The notes beneath the pieces are model-generated. The model was not told the DNA's origin. It was given only the letters and a program-made list of their open reading frames with translations, and searched no databases. Of a DNA stretch of 64,000 nucleotides, positions 8,022 through 17,071 are shown piece after piece. Numbering within the stretch: the stretch's first letter is position 1; each line of letters opens with the position of its first letter. The translations under genes were made by a program, and so were the position numbers. Origin of the DNA: Sedimentibacter sp. MB35-C1 (GTDB lineage: Bacteria > Bacillota > Clostridia > Tissierellales > Sedimentibacteraceae); assembly GCF_030913635.1 (NCBI RefSeq), contig NZ_CP133188.1, positions 620,001 to 684,000 on the forward strand. The letters run 5' to 3'.

Positions 8022-10349
8022 ATGAGAAAATTTTTATTGATAGCAACAATTTTAATAATTGCTCTCTCCTCACTGACTACTGTCTATGGACAAAATTTTC
8101 CTGATGTAAGCAGCGATTTGCAGGAAGCAGTATCCCTTCTGTCAGGCTATGGCATAATTCATGGATATCCAGACGGAGAATTTAAGCCTGACAAGGATGT
8201 TACACGTGCAGAGATGGCTAAGATAGTAATGGTGGCAGCCGGGTACTCTGAATATTCGAAAAATATGACCTCTGTCTATGAGGACATGCACGGACATTGG
8301 GCAGAAAGTTATGTAGAACTTGCAAATGTATTTAACATAGTAAAAGGAATTTCACCCACTACATACGGACCGGATAATAAAATTAAATTTTCGGAAGCTT
8401 ATACTATGATAATAAGACTCCTTGGATACAGCGACGAATCTTTAGAAGGGCTTTGGCCTTCTAATTATTATAAAAAGGCTGTAGAACTTAACTTGTTTCA
8501 AAACATTGATACCAATAAAGTATACGCCTCCAGAAGAGACATTACTCTTATGATTTACAACGCACTGGAGTGCGATTTGGTTAAAACTAAAGATAATAAT
8601 ACTGTATCTTCCACGGGGAAAAAATTAATTTCTAACATAGGGAAAGAAGAAACAAAGGAAATATCTATAAATGATCTTAAGATAGAAAATTTTGATTATA
8701 CTGATTACCTTTTCAACAAGTGGAATGTATATTATGATATTGACGGTAATACAATTCATTTAACAAATCCTAGGTATAATGAATTTTCCGGCTCCGTAAC
8801 AAGTTTGCTGACAAACAAAGTTATATTTGTTACTGATGACTTTGGAAATGTCAGAGCTTTCCAGCTTCCGGACATACCTATAGTAATAAACGGCGCAAAA
8901 AGTAGCTTCAGCAATTTAAGCGACAGCCGAATAAAAGTAATATATAAGGATGACTCCTTTAATGGTGATGTTATCGGAATAATCGCCTACAAGGAAACAG
9001 ACGTGGCAGTAATTGATAGAAGCAGTCTTTATAAGGAAGGCAGCAAGTCTTTTGCAGGTAAAAATCTTCCTCTGAAAAGCAACGGTGAAATCAATTACAG
9101 CAAGCTGCACATTTCAGGAGATGCATCAACCTTAGAAGAAATTAAGGCTAATGATGTAGTATACTTTTATGAAGCAAAAGATACTTACAGGGGAGATTCC
9201 CTTACAATAAATGTTTTGAGAACACAAACAGAAGGTGTGGTAACAGGAATTCAAACTGTAGACAACAGCACATTTTACACTGTCAACAACATAAGTTATA
9301 AAACAGGAGAAAACTTTATACTCACAGAACAGGTTTCCGTTAACGATAATGTTGAATTACTTTTGGATAAAAGCAATAATATTGTTAAAATTAATATACT
9401 TAGCTATGGAAAATATCCTACAACTTTTGGCATAGTTCTGTCCTCATCAGACAGCACAAACGGAAATGCAGCGGTGAAAATACTAGACGAATTCGGGAGT
9501 TCAAAAACATATTCTCTCGCTGATAATTCAAGCGTAGTCACCATTGTTGAAGATGAGAATAATTTAATCAAAAAAACATATCTAAAAAAGAATGATATTG
9601 TTAAATTTGATCCTGTGTCAAACGAAACTCTGAAAATTATAAATTATGTTTCATCACCGACATATATTGCCAACAATTACACATCCGGCACACAAACTTT
9701 ATCAAACGGGTATTGGATTACATCTGACTCATTTATAGTATACGAAGCGAACGGCAAATATCAATTGCTTGAACCCTACCAACTCGATACTTATCTTGTA
9801 GGAAAAGCAGTTATTGGATATAACGGACATATTGACGTATTATATTTAAGCAAAGGTATTAAAACCGAAAGTGAAATAACCGTGACTCCGGAAGTTCCTC
9901 AGACATTTAACGGTACCATTTACGGCATTATTAAAGGCGTCACAAAAATTGATGCTGCTACAAGCCATGTACAGTTCTTTAACAACAGCAATGTATTTTC
10001 AGTCTCAAACACATCAACAGCAGGCAAAAAAACGTCACTGGTTTTAAATGCATATGTAAGAGCTGAAATAACAAATGGAACTATTACAAGCATTGAGAAA
10101 GTAGCTTCAGAAACCGACAGAGTTAAAATCACACAAATTTATACAAATCAATTCCTGATAGATGGTATTACGTATATGGAATATTCTCCAAATTTGGCCG
10201 TATATATATGCTCAACAGACAAATCAGGAAATATTACGAACGTCAAGATAGGATTAAAAGAAAACATAAAATCCGGTTCAACCGCACAGCTGTATGATTT
10301 ATATGGCAGCTTTGACGGGATAATCGATGTGGTACTTATATTTAACTAA
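8022..10349 (+). CDS. Large secreted SLH-domain surface protein
   Basis: Cell-surface protein of 775 residues. A signal peptide (about residues 1-23, ending VYG before QNFPDVS) is followed by S-layer homology repeats: FPDVSSDLQEAV...GYPDGEFKPDKDVTRAEMAKIV (about 27-75) and YEDMHGHWAESYVELANVFNIVKG...YGPDNKIKFSEA (about 84-135), then a weaker third. SLH repeats bind pyruvylated secondary cell-wall polymers. The remaining roughly 570 residues are Ser/Thr/Asn-rich, beta-predicted and not recognised. Its promoter must lie before the hairpin at 7971-7998. Confidence 0.9.
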   Translation: MRKFLLIATILIIALSSLTTVYGQNFPDVSSDLQEAVSLLSGYGIIHGYPDGEFKPDKDVTRAEMAKIVMVAAGYSEYSKNMTSVYEDMHGHWAESYVELANVFNIVKGISPTTYGPDNKIKFSEAYTMIIRLLGYSDESLEGLWPSNYYKKAVELNLFQNIDTNKVYASRRDITLMIYNALECDLVKTKDNNTVSSTGKKLISNIGKEETKEISINDLKIENFDYTDYLFNKWNVYYDIDGNTIHLTNPRYNEFSGSVTSLLTNKVIFVTDDFGNVRAFQLPDIPIVINGAKSSFSNLSDSRIKVIYKDDSFNGDVIGIIAYKETDVAVIDRSSLYKEGSKSFAGKNLPLKSNGEINYSKLHISGDASTLEEIKANDVVYFYEAKDTYRGDSLTINVLRTQTEGVVTGIQTVDNSTFYTVNNISYKTGENFILTEQVSVNDNVELLLDKSNNIVKINILSYGKYPTTFGIVLSSSDSTNGNAAVKILDEFGSSKTYSLADNSSVVTIVEDENNLIKKTYLKKNDIVKFDPVSNETLKIINYVSSPTYIANNYTSGTQTLSNGYWITSDSFIVYEANGKYQLLEPYQLDTYLVGKAVIGYNGHIDVLYLSKGIKTESEITVTPEVPQTFNGTIYGIIKGVTKIDAATSHVQFFNNSNVFSVSNTSTAGKKTSLVLNAYVRAEITNGTITSIEKVASETDRVKITQIYTNQFLIDGITYMEYSPNLAVYICSTDKSGNITNVKIGLKENIKSGSTAQLYDLYGSFDGIIDVVLIFN

Positions 10350-10353
10350 AACT

Positions 10354-10386
10354 AAAGGTGCTGCTCTTAATTGAGTCTGCACCTTT
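10354..10386. terminator. Shared terminator hairpin between convergent genes
   Basis: AAAGGTGC/GCACCTTT arms with a 17-base loop lie between the convergent SLH and ABC-F genes. Short T-rich tracts follow on both strands, so weak bidirectional termination is likely. Confidence 0.6.
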
Positions 10387-10413
10387 ATTATACTTAAAGT
10401 TTATCTATAACTG

Positions 10414-11970
10414 CTAAATTATTTTAGTCGTAAAATCTTCTATATTCCATACATCAGTAACAAAGCTCTCATAGAAGTACGGCTCATGGCTTACAAGCAA
10501 TACCGTTCCCCTGAATTCGGACAATGCCTTTTCCAATTCATCCTTCGCTTCAGTATCTAAATGATTTGTTGGCTCGTCTAAAACAAGGAAGTTCAATTCC
10601 TTCAATAGTATTTTACACAATCTTACTTTTGCATTTTCGCCGCCTGAAAGCACCTTCATCATACTTGTTATATTTTCAGTTGTCAGTCCGCATCTTGCCA
10701 GTTCCAGTCTAACCTCATGGTTTGTAAGAGATGGATATTCGCTCCACACTTCATCCAGTGCAGTATTGGTGTTATTCTTAGAATCTTCCTGCTCGAAATA
10801 ACCGTATGCCACATTTTCACCAAAAGATACGTTGCCGCTTACAGGAGGAATTATTCCCAGTATTGTTTTTAAAAGAGTTGATTTACCAAGACCATTTACC
10901 CCTGTAAGAGCAATTTTTTTATTTCTTTCTACCTGAAAACTCATGGGGTTAGTCAAAGGTTGATCATACCCAATAACAAGTTCCTTTGCTTCTATAAGAA
11001 ACCTGCTTGGCGCCTTTGTTTCTTTAAATCTAAATGATGGTTTAGGTTTATCTCTGGGCCTTTCCAACACATCCATTTTCTCCAGCTGCTTCATACGGCT
11101 GTTTGCCATACCTCTGGTAGCAACTCTGGCCTTATTTCTTGCTATAAAATCCTCTAATCTTTCTATTTCTTTCTGCTGCTTTTCATATTCTCGTTCTTCT
11201 TTTTGCTTGTTCAGCTCATAAATTCTCTTAAATTCCTCATAATTTCCAACATACCTTGTTAGGTTGCAATTTTCAACATGGTAGATGATATTGCAGACGT
11301 TGTTGATAAAAGGTATGTCGTGGGAAATAAGTATAAATGCATTTTCATAATTTTGAAGATAGTTTGTAAGCCATTTTATATGATTTTCATCTAAGTAGTT
11401 TGTAGGCTCATCCAGCAGTAATATCACAGGATTTTGGAGCAAAAGTTTTGTAATCAGCACTTTTGTCCTTTGTCCTCCGCTCAGTTCATCAACAGCCTTG
11501 TCAAGGCCGATATCCGTAAGCCCCAAACCGTTTGCAACTTCTTCTATTTTTGAATCAATAATATAAAACCCGCTGCTGTCAAGTATTGTCTGAATATCCG
11601 CAGCATCTTCCATCATCTTGCTGACTTCCTCATCATCCGCGGATGCCATATCCTCATAAAGCTTCATCATTTCCTGCTCCATTTTAAATAAATCGTCAAA
11701 AGCAAGGCGAAGATTTTCTCTTATTGTTGTTCCGGGCTTTAAAGCGGAGTGCTGATCGAGATAGCCTACCGTCACTCTTTTTGACCACTGGACACTTCCC
11801 TCGTCAGGCATCAGTTTACCTGTAATAATATTTAAAAATGTTGACTTTCCCTCTCCGTTGGCTCCTATAAGAGCAACATGCTCACCTTTTAGAAGTCTGA
11901 ACGACACATTATCCAATATTGCACGTGCTCCAAATCCGTGAGTTACATTTTTTACGTCTAAAACACTCAT
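10414..11970 (-). CDS. ABC-F family ATPase (YbiT/YkpA-like)
   Basis: Soluble tandem-ATPase protein with no membrane segment; ABC-F proteins act on the ribosome. Domain 1 has GANGEGKST, signature LSGGQRTKV and Walker B LLLDEPTNYLDE. A charged linker (about residues 245-305, rich in K/E/R) forms the P-site tRNA interaction motif region. Domain 2 has GVNGLGKST, LSGGENAKV and LVLDEPTNHLD. The 518-residue length and linker resemble housekeeping YbiT/YkpA proteins more than antibiotic-resistance ARE members, but this assignment is tentative. It is monocistronic; no leader peptide was recognised upstream. Confidence 0.88.
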   Translation of the reverse strand: MSVLDVKNVTHGFGARAILDNVSFRLLKGEHVALIGANGEGKSTFLNIITGKLMPDEGSVQWSKRVTVGYLDQHSALKPGTTIRENLRLAFDDLFKMEQEMMKLYEDMASADDEEVSKMMEDAADIQTILDSSGFYIIDSKIEEVANGLGLTDIGLDKAVDELSGGQRTKVLITKLLLQNPVILLLDEPTNYLDENHIKWLTNYLQNYENAFILISHDIPFINNVCNIIYHVENCNLTRYVGNYEEFKRIYELNKQKEEREYEKQQKEIERLEDFIARNKARVATRGMANSRMKQLEKMDVLERPRDKPKPSFRFKETKAPSRFLIEAKELVIGYDQPLTNPMSFQVERNKKIALTGVNGLGKSTLLKTILGIIPPVSGNVSFGENVAYGYFEQEDSKNNTNTALDEVWSEYPSLTNHEVRLELARCGLTTENITSMMKVLSGGENAKVRLCKILLKELNFLVLDEPTNHLDTEAKDELEKALSEFRGTVLLVSHEPYFYESFVTDVWNIEDFTTKII

Positions 11971-12164
11971 ATATTCTCCTCATAAATAAATATTACAAAA
12001 TTTATTTCAATTTAACTAAATATAAATTAACTATACAATCCTCTAATACCATCATATAATTATCCCTCATCTATAGCCTTATGTAATAATAATAAATATT
12101 GTATTGATTGTAAACACATTTTTTAGTTTCAACAAATTTTACGCTCAATTTTTTTTACATTTAA

Positions 12165-12193
12165 TTGATTTAATTAAATTGGTTTGATATAAT
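12165..12193 (+). promoter_or_regulatory. Sigma-A promoter of alr-glyA
   Basis: TTGATT (12165-12170) and TATAAT (12188-12193) are separated by 17 bases. They lie about 38 bases before the alr start. The rest of the 260-bp gap (11971-12230) is AT-rich and shows no other clear element. Confidence 0.75.
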
Positions 12194-12230
12194 TGAACTG
12201 TAAGTAAATTTTAGGAGGAAATATTAAAAA

Positions 12231-13358
12231 ATGAACGAAAAGTTAAGACCTGCCTGGGTCGAAATCAACAGAAATAAAGCAATTCACAACTTTTTAGAAG
12301 TAAGAAAGGCTGTTGGTCCGGATGTCAAAATCTGTGCCGTAGTTAAAGCTGACAGCTATGGCATGGGGGCAGTTGAACTTTCTAAGATGTATTTAGAAAA
12401 CGGTGTCGACATGTTTGCCGTTGCAGTAATTTCCGAAGCTTTAGAACTCAGAGAAGAAATAAAAAACAAAGATATTTTGATTCTGGGCTATACTCCTGAA
12501 GAATTTTACGATGATGCAATAAATAATGACATAACTTTGGCAATATATAATTTTGAACTTGCAGAAAAATTAAACTCTGTTGCCAAAAAATTAAATAAAA
12601 AAGCAAAAATACATATAAAAGTTGAAACCGGAATGAACAGGCTTGGATTCCTGCCTACAGAAGAAAACGCTGATAAAGTAGCCGCCATTTTTAAAATGGA
12701 AAATATAAGCATCGAAGGTGCGTTCTCTCACCAATCGAAGGCAGATGAAAAAGATAAAACCACAGCTCACAAGCAAGCAGCAAGATTTGTTTCTTTCATG
12801 AAGATGTTGGAAAAAAGAAATGTTTCTGTTCCGATTAAACATATTGCAAACAGTGCAACAATAATAGATATGCCTGAGTATTATTATGACATGGTAAGGC
12901 CCGGAATCATACTTCCAGGATTCTATCCGTCAGATGAAGTAGATATGGAAAAACTGAAATTCGAAATATGTGTAACTTTAAAAGCAAAAGTAGCAAATGT
13001 AAAAACAATAGAAGCAGGAGAAGGCGTAGGCTATGGACATCTGTTCCATACTGAAAAATCTACTGTTGTTGGAACTATTCCTTTAGGATATGCAGACGGA
13101 TATTCCAGATTGTTATCAAATAAAGGCTACATTGTTATAAAAGGCGTTAAATGCCCAATATTAGGGAAGGTATGCATGGATCAGTTTATGGTTGATCTGT
13201 CAGAGGTTAAAAATCCTCAAATCGGAGATGAAGCTATCATTTACGGTGACGGAACCGACGGTGCAATGACTGCAGAGGACGTAGCAAATATGAGAGGCAC
13301 TATCTCATATGAGGTTCTCACTAATCTAGGCAAAAGACTTCCAAGAAAATACGTTTAG
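12231..13358 (+). CDS. alr: Alanine racemase
   Basis: PLP-dependent racemase that makes D-alanine for peptidoglycan. The PLP lysine is K39 in VVKADSYGMGA. The second catalytic residue, a tyrosine, is in EGVGYGHLF (about residues 265-273), and the C-terminal beta domain has GKVCMDQFMVDLS. At 375 residues it is full length. RBS TAGGAGGAA precedes ATG. The stop codon abuts the glyA RBS, so alr and glyA form a two-gene operon. With glyA downstream, serine racemisation is a conceivable side role, but nothing in the sequence distinguishes it from an ordinary Alr. Confidence 0.95.
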   Translation: MNEKLRPAWVEINRNKAIHNFLEVRKAVGPDVKICAVVKADSYGMGAVELSKMYLENGVDMFAVAVISEALELREEIKNKDILILGYTPEEFYDDAINNDITLAIYNFELAEKLNSVAKKLNKKAKIHIKVETGMNRLGFLPTEENADKVAAIFKMENISIEGAFSHQSKADEKDKTTAHKQAARFVSFMKMLEKRNVSVPIKHIANSATIIDMPEYYYDMVRPGIILPGFYPSDEVDMEKLKFEICVTLKAKVANVKTIEAGEGVGYGHLFHTEKSTVVGTIPLGYADGYSRLLSNKGYIVIKGVKCPILGKVCMDQFMVDLSEVKNPQIGDEAIIYGDGTDGAMTAEDVANMRGTISYEVLTNLGKRLPRKYV

Positions 13359-13367
13359 GAGATAATT

Positions 13368-14591
13368 ATGAATTTTGATTTAGTCAAACAAAATGATATT
13401 GAACTCTATGAAGCTATGATGGAGGAAAAAAACAGACAAAATATAAACATCGAGCTTATCGCCTCTGAAAATTTTGTTTCAGAAGCAGTACTTGAGGCAA
13501 TGGGAAGTCACTTGACAAATAAATATGCCGAAGGATACCCCGCAAAAAGATACTACGGTGGATGCGAATTTGTTGATAAAGTTGAAAATCTTGCCAGAGA
13601 AAGAGCCAAAGAAATTTTTGGAGCAGACCATGCTAATGTGCAGCCTCATTCAGGCTCAAATGCAAACTTCGGTGTTTACTTCTCAGTCCTAAAACCAGGA
13701 GACAAAATACTGGGAATGGATCTTTCGCAAGGCGGCCATTTAACGCACGGAAGCCCTGTAAATATGTCCGGCTCATACTTTAATGTTGTTTTCTACGGAG
13801 TAAAAAAGGATACCGAAACTATTGACTATGATGAAGTAAGAGAAATTGCAAAACGTGAAAAGCCAAAATTAATCGTTGCAGGAGCCAGTGCATATTCACG
13901 ATTTATAGATTTTAAAGCATTCCGAGAAATTGCTGATGAAGTCGGAGCATATTTTATGGTTGACATGGCTCATATAGCAGGTCTTGTAGCAGCAAAACTT
14001 CATCCAAATCCGGTTGAATATGCTGATTTTGTAACTACAACTACTCATAAAACTCTGAGAGGCCCAAGGGGCGGCATGATACTTTGCAAAAAAGAATTTG
14101 CTCAAAAAATTGACAAAGCAATATTCCCCGGAATACAGGGAGGCCCTTTGATGCATGTGATAGCTGCAAAAGCCACATGTTTTAAGGAAGCCATGGAGGA
14201 CAGCTTTAAAACTTATCAGCAACAGGTTTTATCAAATGCAAAGACTTTATCACAAGAACTTTCAAACAGAGGATTCAGAATAGTATCAGGCGGTACCGAT
14301 AATCATTTAATGCTTGTTGATTTAAGAAATAAAAATCTTACAGGCAAGGAAGCAGAAAAAATGCTTGACGAAATTCATATTACAACAAACAAAAACACTA
14401 TTCCGTATGACCCTCAAAGCCCATTTGTTACAAGCGGATTGAGAATAGGAACCCCTGCTGTTACAACACGAGGAATGAAAGAACCTGAAATGGTTGAGCT
14501 CGCTTCAATAATTGACGGTTTGCTGAGCAAGACTGAAGATGAAAAAGCTTTAAGAAATAAAGTGCTGGAACTAACATCAAAATTTAATTAA
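13368..14591 (+). CDS. glyA: Serine hydroxymethyltransferase
   Basis: PLP enzyme that interconverts serine and glycine with transfer of a one-carbon unit to tetrahydrofolate. Motifs are typical: [17 protein letters not shown] near the N-terminus, [18 protein letters not shown], the PLP lysine K228 in [14 protein letters not shown], and [13 protein letters not shown] near the C-terminus. The 407-residue length is normal. It starts nine bases after alr, with RBS TAGGAG overlapping the alr stop, and is closed by a strong terminator. Confidence 0.97.
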   Translation: MNFDLVKQNDIELYEAMMEEKNRQNINIELIASENFVSEAVLEAMGSHLTNKYAEGYPAKRYYGGCEFVDKVENLARERAKEIFGADHANVQPHSGSNANFGVYFSVLKPGDKILGMDLSQGGHLTHGSPVNMSGSYFNVVFYGVKKDTETIDYDEVREIAKREKPKLIVAGASAYSRFIDFKAFREIADEVGAYFMVDMAHIAGLVAAKLHPNPVEYADFVTTTTHKTLRGPRGGMILCKKEFAQKIDKAIFPGIQGGPLMHVIAAKATCFKEAMEDSFKTYQQQVLSNAKTLSQELSNRGFRIVSGGTDNHLMLVDLRNKNLTGKEAEKMLDEIHITTNKNTIPYDPQSPFVTSGLRIGTPAVTTRGMKEPEMVELASIIDGLLSKTEDEKALRNKVLELTSKFN

Positions 14592-14600
14592 TAAGGTTAT

Positions 14601-14646
14601 AAAAAAACAAGGTATTAATATAATATATTAAGCCTTGTTTTTTTAT
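14601..14646 (+). terminator. Intrinsic terminator of alr-glyA
   Basis: AAACAAGG (14605-14612) pairs with CCTTGTTT (14633-14640). The outer A and T runs extend the stem, and a T-tract follows. Confidence 0.85.
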
Positions 14647-14760
14647 TTTATTTATTTTAATTATATTGCTTTAATAAAGTTTCAGTTTAATATATATAAA
14701 CAACAATAAATAATTGTATGTGTTTCAAAGAATATTGTATTTATAACACGGAAATTTATC

Positions 14761-14789
14761 TTGCAATAATACTTGCTGAGTGTTATAAT
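14761..14789 (+). promoter_or_regulatory. Sigma-A promoter of the liv operon
   Basis: TTGCAA (14761-14766) and TATAAT (14784-14789) with a 17-base spacer lie 36 bases before the livJ start. I saw no clear CodY box or T-box here. Confidence 0.75.
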
Positions 14790-14824
14790 CATAGAAATTT
14801 TATCAATAATTTGAGGAGAAGGTT

Positions 14825-16000
14825 ATGAAAAGAAAACTATCTTTATTGTTAAGTTTACTAATGATATTTTCAATGTTCACTGCATGTGCAAAAGACCAGG
14901 GGACAAGCACCGATGCAGACTCAGACAGCGATGTGATAAAAATTGGTGTGTTTGAACCGCTGACAGGTGAAAACGGAGGCGGCGGACTTCAAGAGCTTGA
15001 CGGAATAAAATATGCAAATAAAATGTATCCCGAAGTCCTAGGCAAAAAAATTGAGCTGGTAATAGTTGATAATAAGAGTGATAAAGGTGAAGCAACTACA
15101 GCAGTTACAAGGCTTATTGAGAAGGAAAAGGTTGTAGCGATAATAGGCTCTTACGGTTCGGGAGTTTCAATTGCTGCCGGAGATATTATACAAAATGCCA
15201 AAATTCCTGCAATGGGAGCTTCCTGTACTAATCCTATGGTTACACAAGGAAATGAATATTACTTCAGAGCATGCTTTCTTGACCCGTTCCAAGGAAGGGT
15301 AATGGCAAATTATGCTTTAGGGCAGGGTGCAAAAACTGCAGCTGTTATTATGCAAAACGGTGACGACTATTCCATAGGCCTGGGCAATTTCTTTATTAAT
15401 GCTTTTAAAGAATTGACGGGCGATGAAAACAGTGTAGTAGATGTATCTGAATTCCAGGTAAACGATACTGATTTTAATGCAATCCTAACAAATATCAAAG
15501 CTAAAAACCCTGATGTTATATTTGCTCCAAGCTCGGCAACAACAGCTCCTCTGATTATTAAGCAGGCAAGGGCCCTAGGTATGAACAGCTTAATAATGGG
15601 CGGAGACACTTGGGAAAACCCTGCCGTTATAGATGTTGCCGGAGATGATGCAAAAGGTATTGTTCTTTCAACATTCTTTGACGAAAACGATCCCGCTACA
15701 GAAGAAGCAAAAGTATTTGTAGAAGGATACAAAAAAGAACTAGGCGATAAAGAGCCTATAATACCTGCAGTTGCAGCATTAGGATATGATGCATACCTTT
15801 TAGTAAGGGACGCTATTGAACGTGCAGGCTCAACTGACGGAGATGCTATTAAAGAAGCTATACAATCTACTAAGGACTTTGAAGGTGTTACTGGAGTTAT
15901 TAACTTTACCGAAGAAGGAGATGCCGATAAAAATATTGCTGTTATCAAAACAGTTGAAGACGGTAAATTTGTATACATCGATACAGTTGAAGTTAAATAA
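14825..16000 (+). CDS. livJ: Branched-chain amino-acid ABC transporter, substrate-binding lipoprotein
   Basis: Extracellular binding protein of a LIV-type importer. The N-terminus MKRKLSLLLSLLMIF is a lipoprotein signal ending in the lipobox FTAC (cysteine about residue 20). The mature part is a periplasmic-binding-protein type 1 fold with the family opening IKIGVFEPLTGENGG. Length 391 is normal. It is the first gene of a five-gene importer with its own promoter, RBS GAGGAGAAGG. A 177-bp structured gap ending in a hairpin separates it from livH. Substrate may be leucine, isoleucine, valine or another small amino acid. Confidence 0.9.
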   Translation: MKRKLSLLLSLLMIFSMFTACAKDQGTSTDADSDSDVIKIGVFEPLTGENGGGGLQELDGIKYANKMYPEVLGKKIELVIVDNKSDKGEATTAVTRLIEKEKVVAIIGSYGSGVSIAAGDIIQNAKIPAMGASCTNPMVTQGNEYYFRACFLDPFQGRVMANYALGQGAKTAAVIMQNGDDYSIGLGNFFINAFKELTGDENSVVDVSEFQVNDTDFNAILTNIKAKNPDVIFAPSSATTAPLIIKQARALGMNSLIMGGDTWENPAVIDVAGDDAKGIVLSTFFDENDPATEEAKVFVEGYKKELGDKEPIIPAVAALGYDAYLLVRDAIERAGSTDGDAIKEAIQSTKDFEGVTGVINFTEEGDADKNIAVIKTVEDGKFVYIDTVEVK

Positions 16001-16147
16001 TCTGCCTTTATCATCAAGATAGCAGACTGATGAAAAATTATACTGCAACACCTAAGGGCAGAAAACCGCAACGTATCAAACATACGTCTGGATTAAGCTG
16101 TCTAAACGGTAGCAGCAGACTAAGGCGAACATACCGTTCGCCTTTTC
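16001..16147 (+). other. Structured intergenic RNA segment between livJ and livH
   Basis: Several complementary segments start at the livJ stop. TCTGCC (16001-16006) pairs with GGCAGA (16057-16062). Inside it TCATCA (16011-16016) pairs with TGATGA (16028-16033). ACGTAT/ATACGT forms a hairpin at 16071-16087, and GTCTG (16086-16090) can pair with CAGAC (16116-16120). The block ends in a 9-bp hairpin AAGGCGAAC/GTTCGCCTT (16122-16144) followed by TTCTAGTT, a weak terminator. I do not recognise an Rfam family. It may stabilise livJ mRNA or reduce read-through into livHMGF. Confidence 0.55.
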
Positions 16148-16177
16148 TAGTTATTTAACTATTTTGGAGGAATAAAA

Positions 16178-17071
16178 ATGACTTTTGAAATATTTATGCA
16201 ACAGCTGGCAAACGGAATATCCATAGGAAGTCTTTACGCCCTCATAGCCATCGGCTACACAATGGTTTATGGAATATTAAGACTAATAAACTTCGCCCAC
16301 GGTGATATTTTCATGATGGCAGCTTATTTTATGGTTTTCAGCATGGTAAACTTCGGACTGCCGTGGTATGTATCCATGATTTTGGTTGTTATAGCAACAA
16401 TATTGCTCGGAGTATTAATTGAAAAAGCAGCGTACAAGCCTCTAAGAAGTGCTCCTCGTATGTCAATAATGATTTCCGCAATAGGTGTATCATTTTTATT
16501 GGAAAACCTTGCAACATATTTGTTTACCGGTGTACCTAAAGGGTTCCCGGATATACCAATTCTCACAAAAGCCATAAGTTTCGGAAATGTTTCTTTATCC
16601 GTTGTTACAGTTGTGACTCCCGTAATAACAATTGTTTTATTATATGTAGTACTTTTTATAACAAACAAAACAAAAATAGGCATGGCAATGAGAGCTGCCG
16701 CAAAAGATTTTGAAACTGCACGGCTTATGGGTATCAACATTAACAGAGTTATATCAACTACATTTGTAATCGGCTCCGGCCTGGCAGCAATAGGTGCTGT
16801 ATTATGGGGGTCAAAGTATCCTTCTGTATATCCTCTCGTGGGAGTAATGCCTGGCTTAAAGTGCTTTATAGCAGCAGTTCTTGGAGGAATAGGTAATACC
16901 ACAGGAGCTGTTATTGGAGGTTTTATCTTGGGGATGGCAGAAATAATGCTGGTTTCTTTCCTTCCTTCATTAACAGGTTACAGAGATGCAATAGCTTTTA
17001 TAATACTGATTATAGTGCTGCTGGTTAAACCAACCGGACTGCTTGGAGAGAAGGTGACTGATAAAGTATGA
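16178..17071 (+). CDS. livH: Branched-chain amino-acid ABC transporter permease, LivH type
   Basis: Inner-membrane permease of the LIV importer, 297 residues with about eight hydrophobic segments. It opens QQLANGISIGSLYALIAIGYTMVYGILRLINFAHGD in two stretches, the hallmark of LivH. The conserved RAAAKDFETARLMGIN loop (about 170-185) is the EAA-like segment that contacts the ATPase. RBS TTGGAGGAA precedes ATG. The stop overlaps the livM start by four bases. Confidence 0.95.
   Translation: MTFEIFMQQLANGISIGSLYALIAIGYTMVYGILRLINFAHGDIFMMAAYFMVFSMVNFGLPWYVSMILVVIATILLGVLIEKAAYKPLRSAPRMSIMISAIGVSFLLENLATYLFTGVPKGFPDIPILTKAISFGNVSLSVVTVVTPVITIVLLYVVLFITNKTKIGMAMRAAAKDFETARLMGININRVISTTFVIGSGLAAIGAVLWGSKYPSVYPLVGVMPGLKCFIAAVLGGIGNTTGAVIGGFILGMAEIMLVSFLPSLTGYRDAIAFIILIIVLLVKPTGLLGEKVTDKV

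Noticed and set aside
15367-16083. 238-codon frame antisense to livJ
   Set aside because: Lies almost fully inside a well-supported gene; low-complexity Ser/Pro/Ala composition is typical of a shadow frame.
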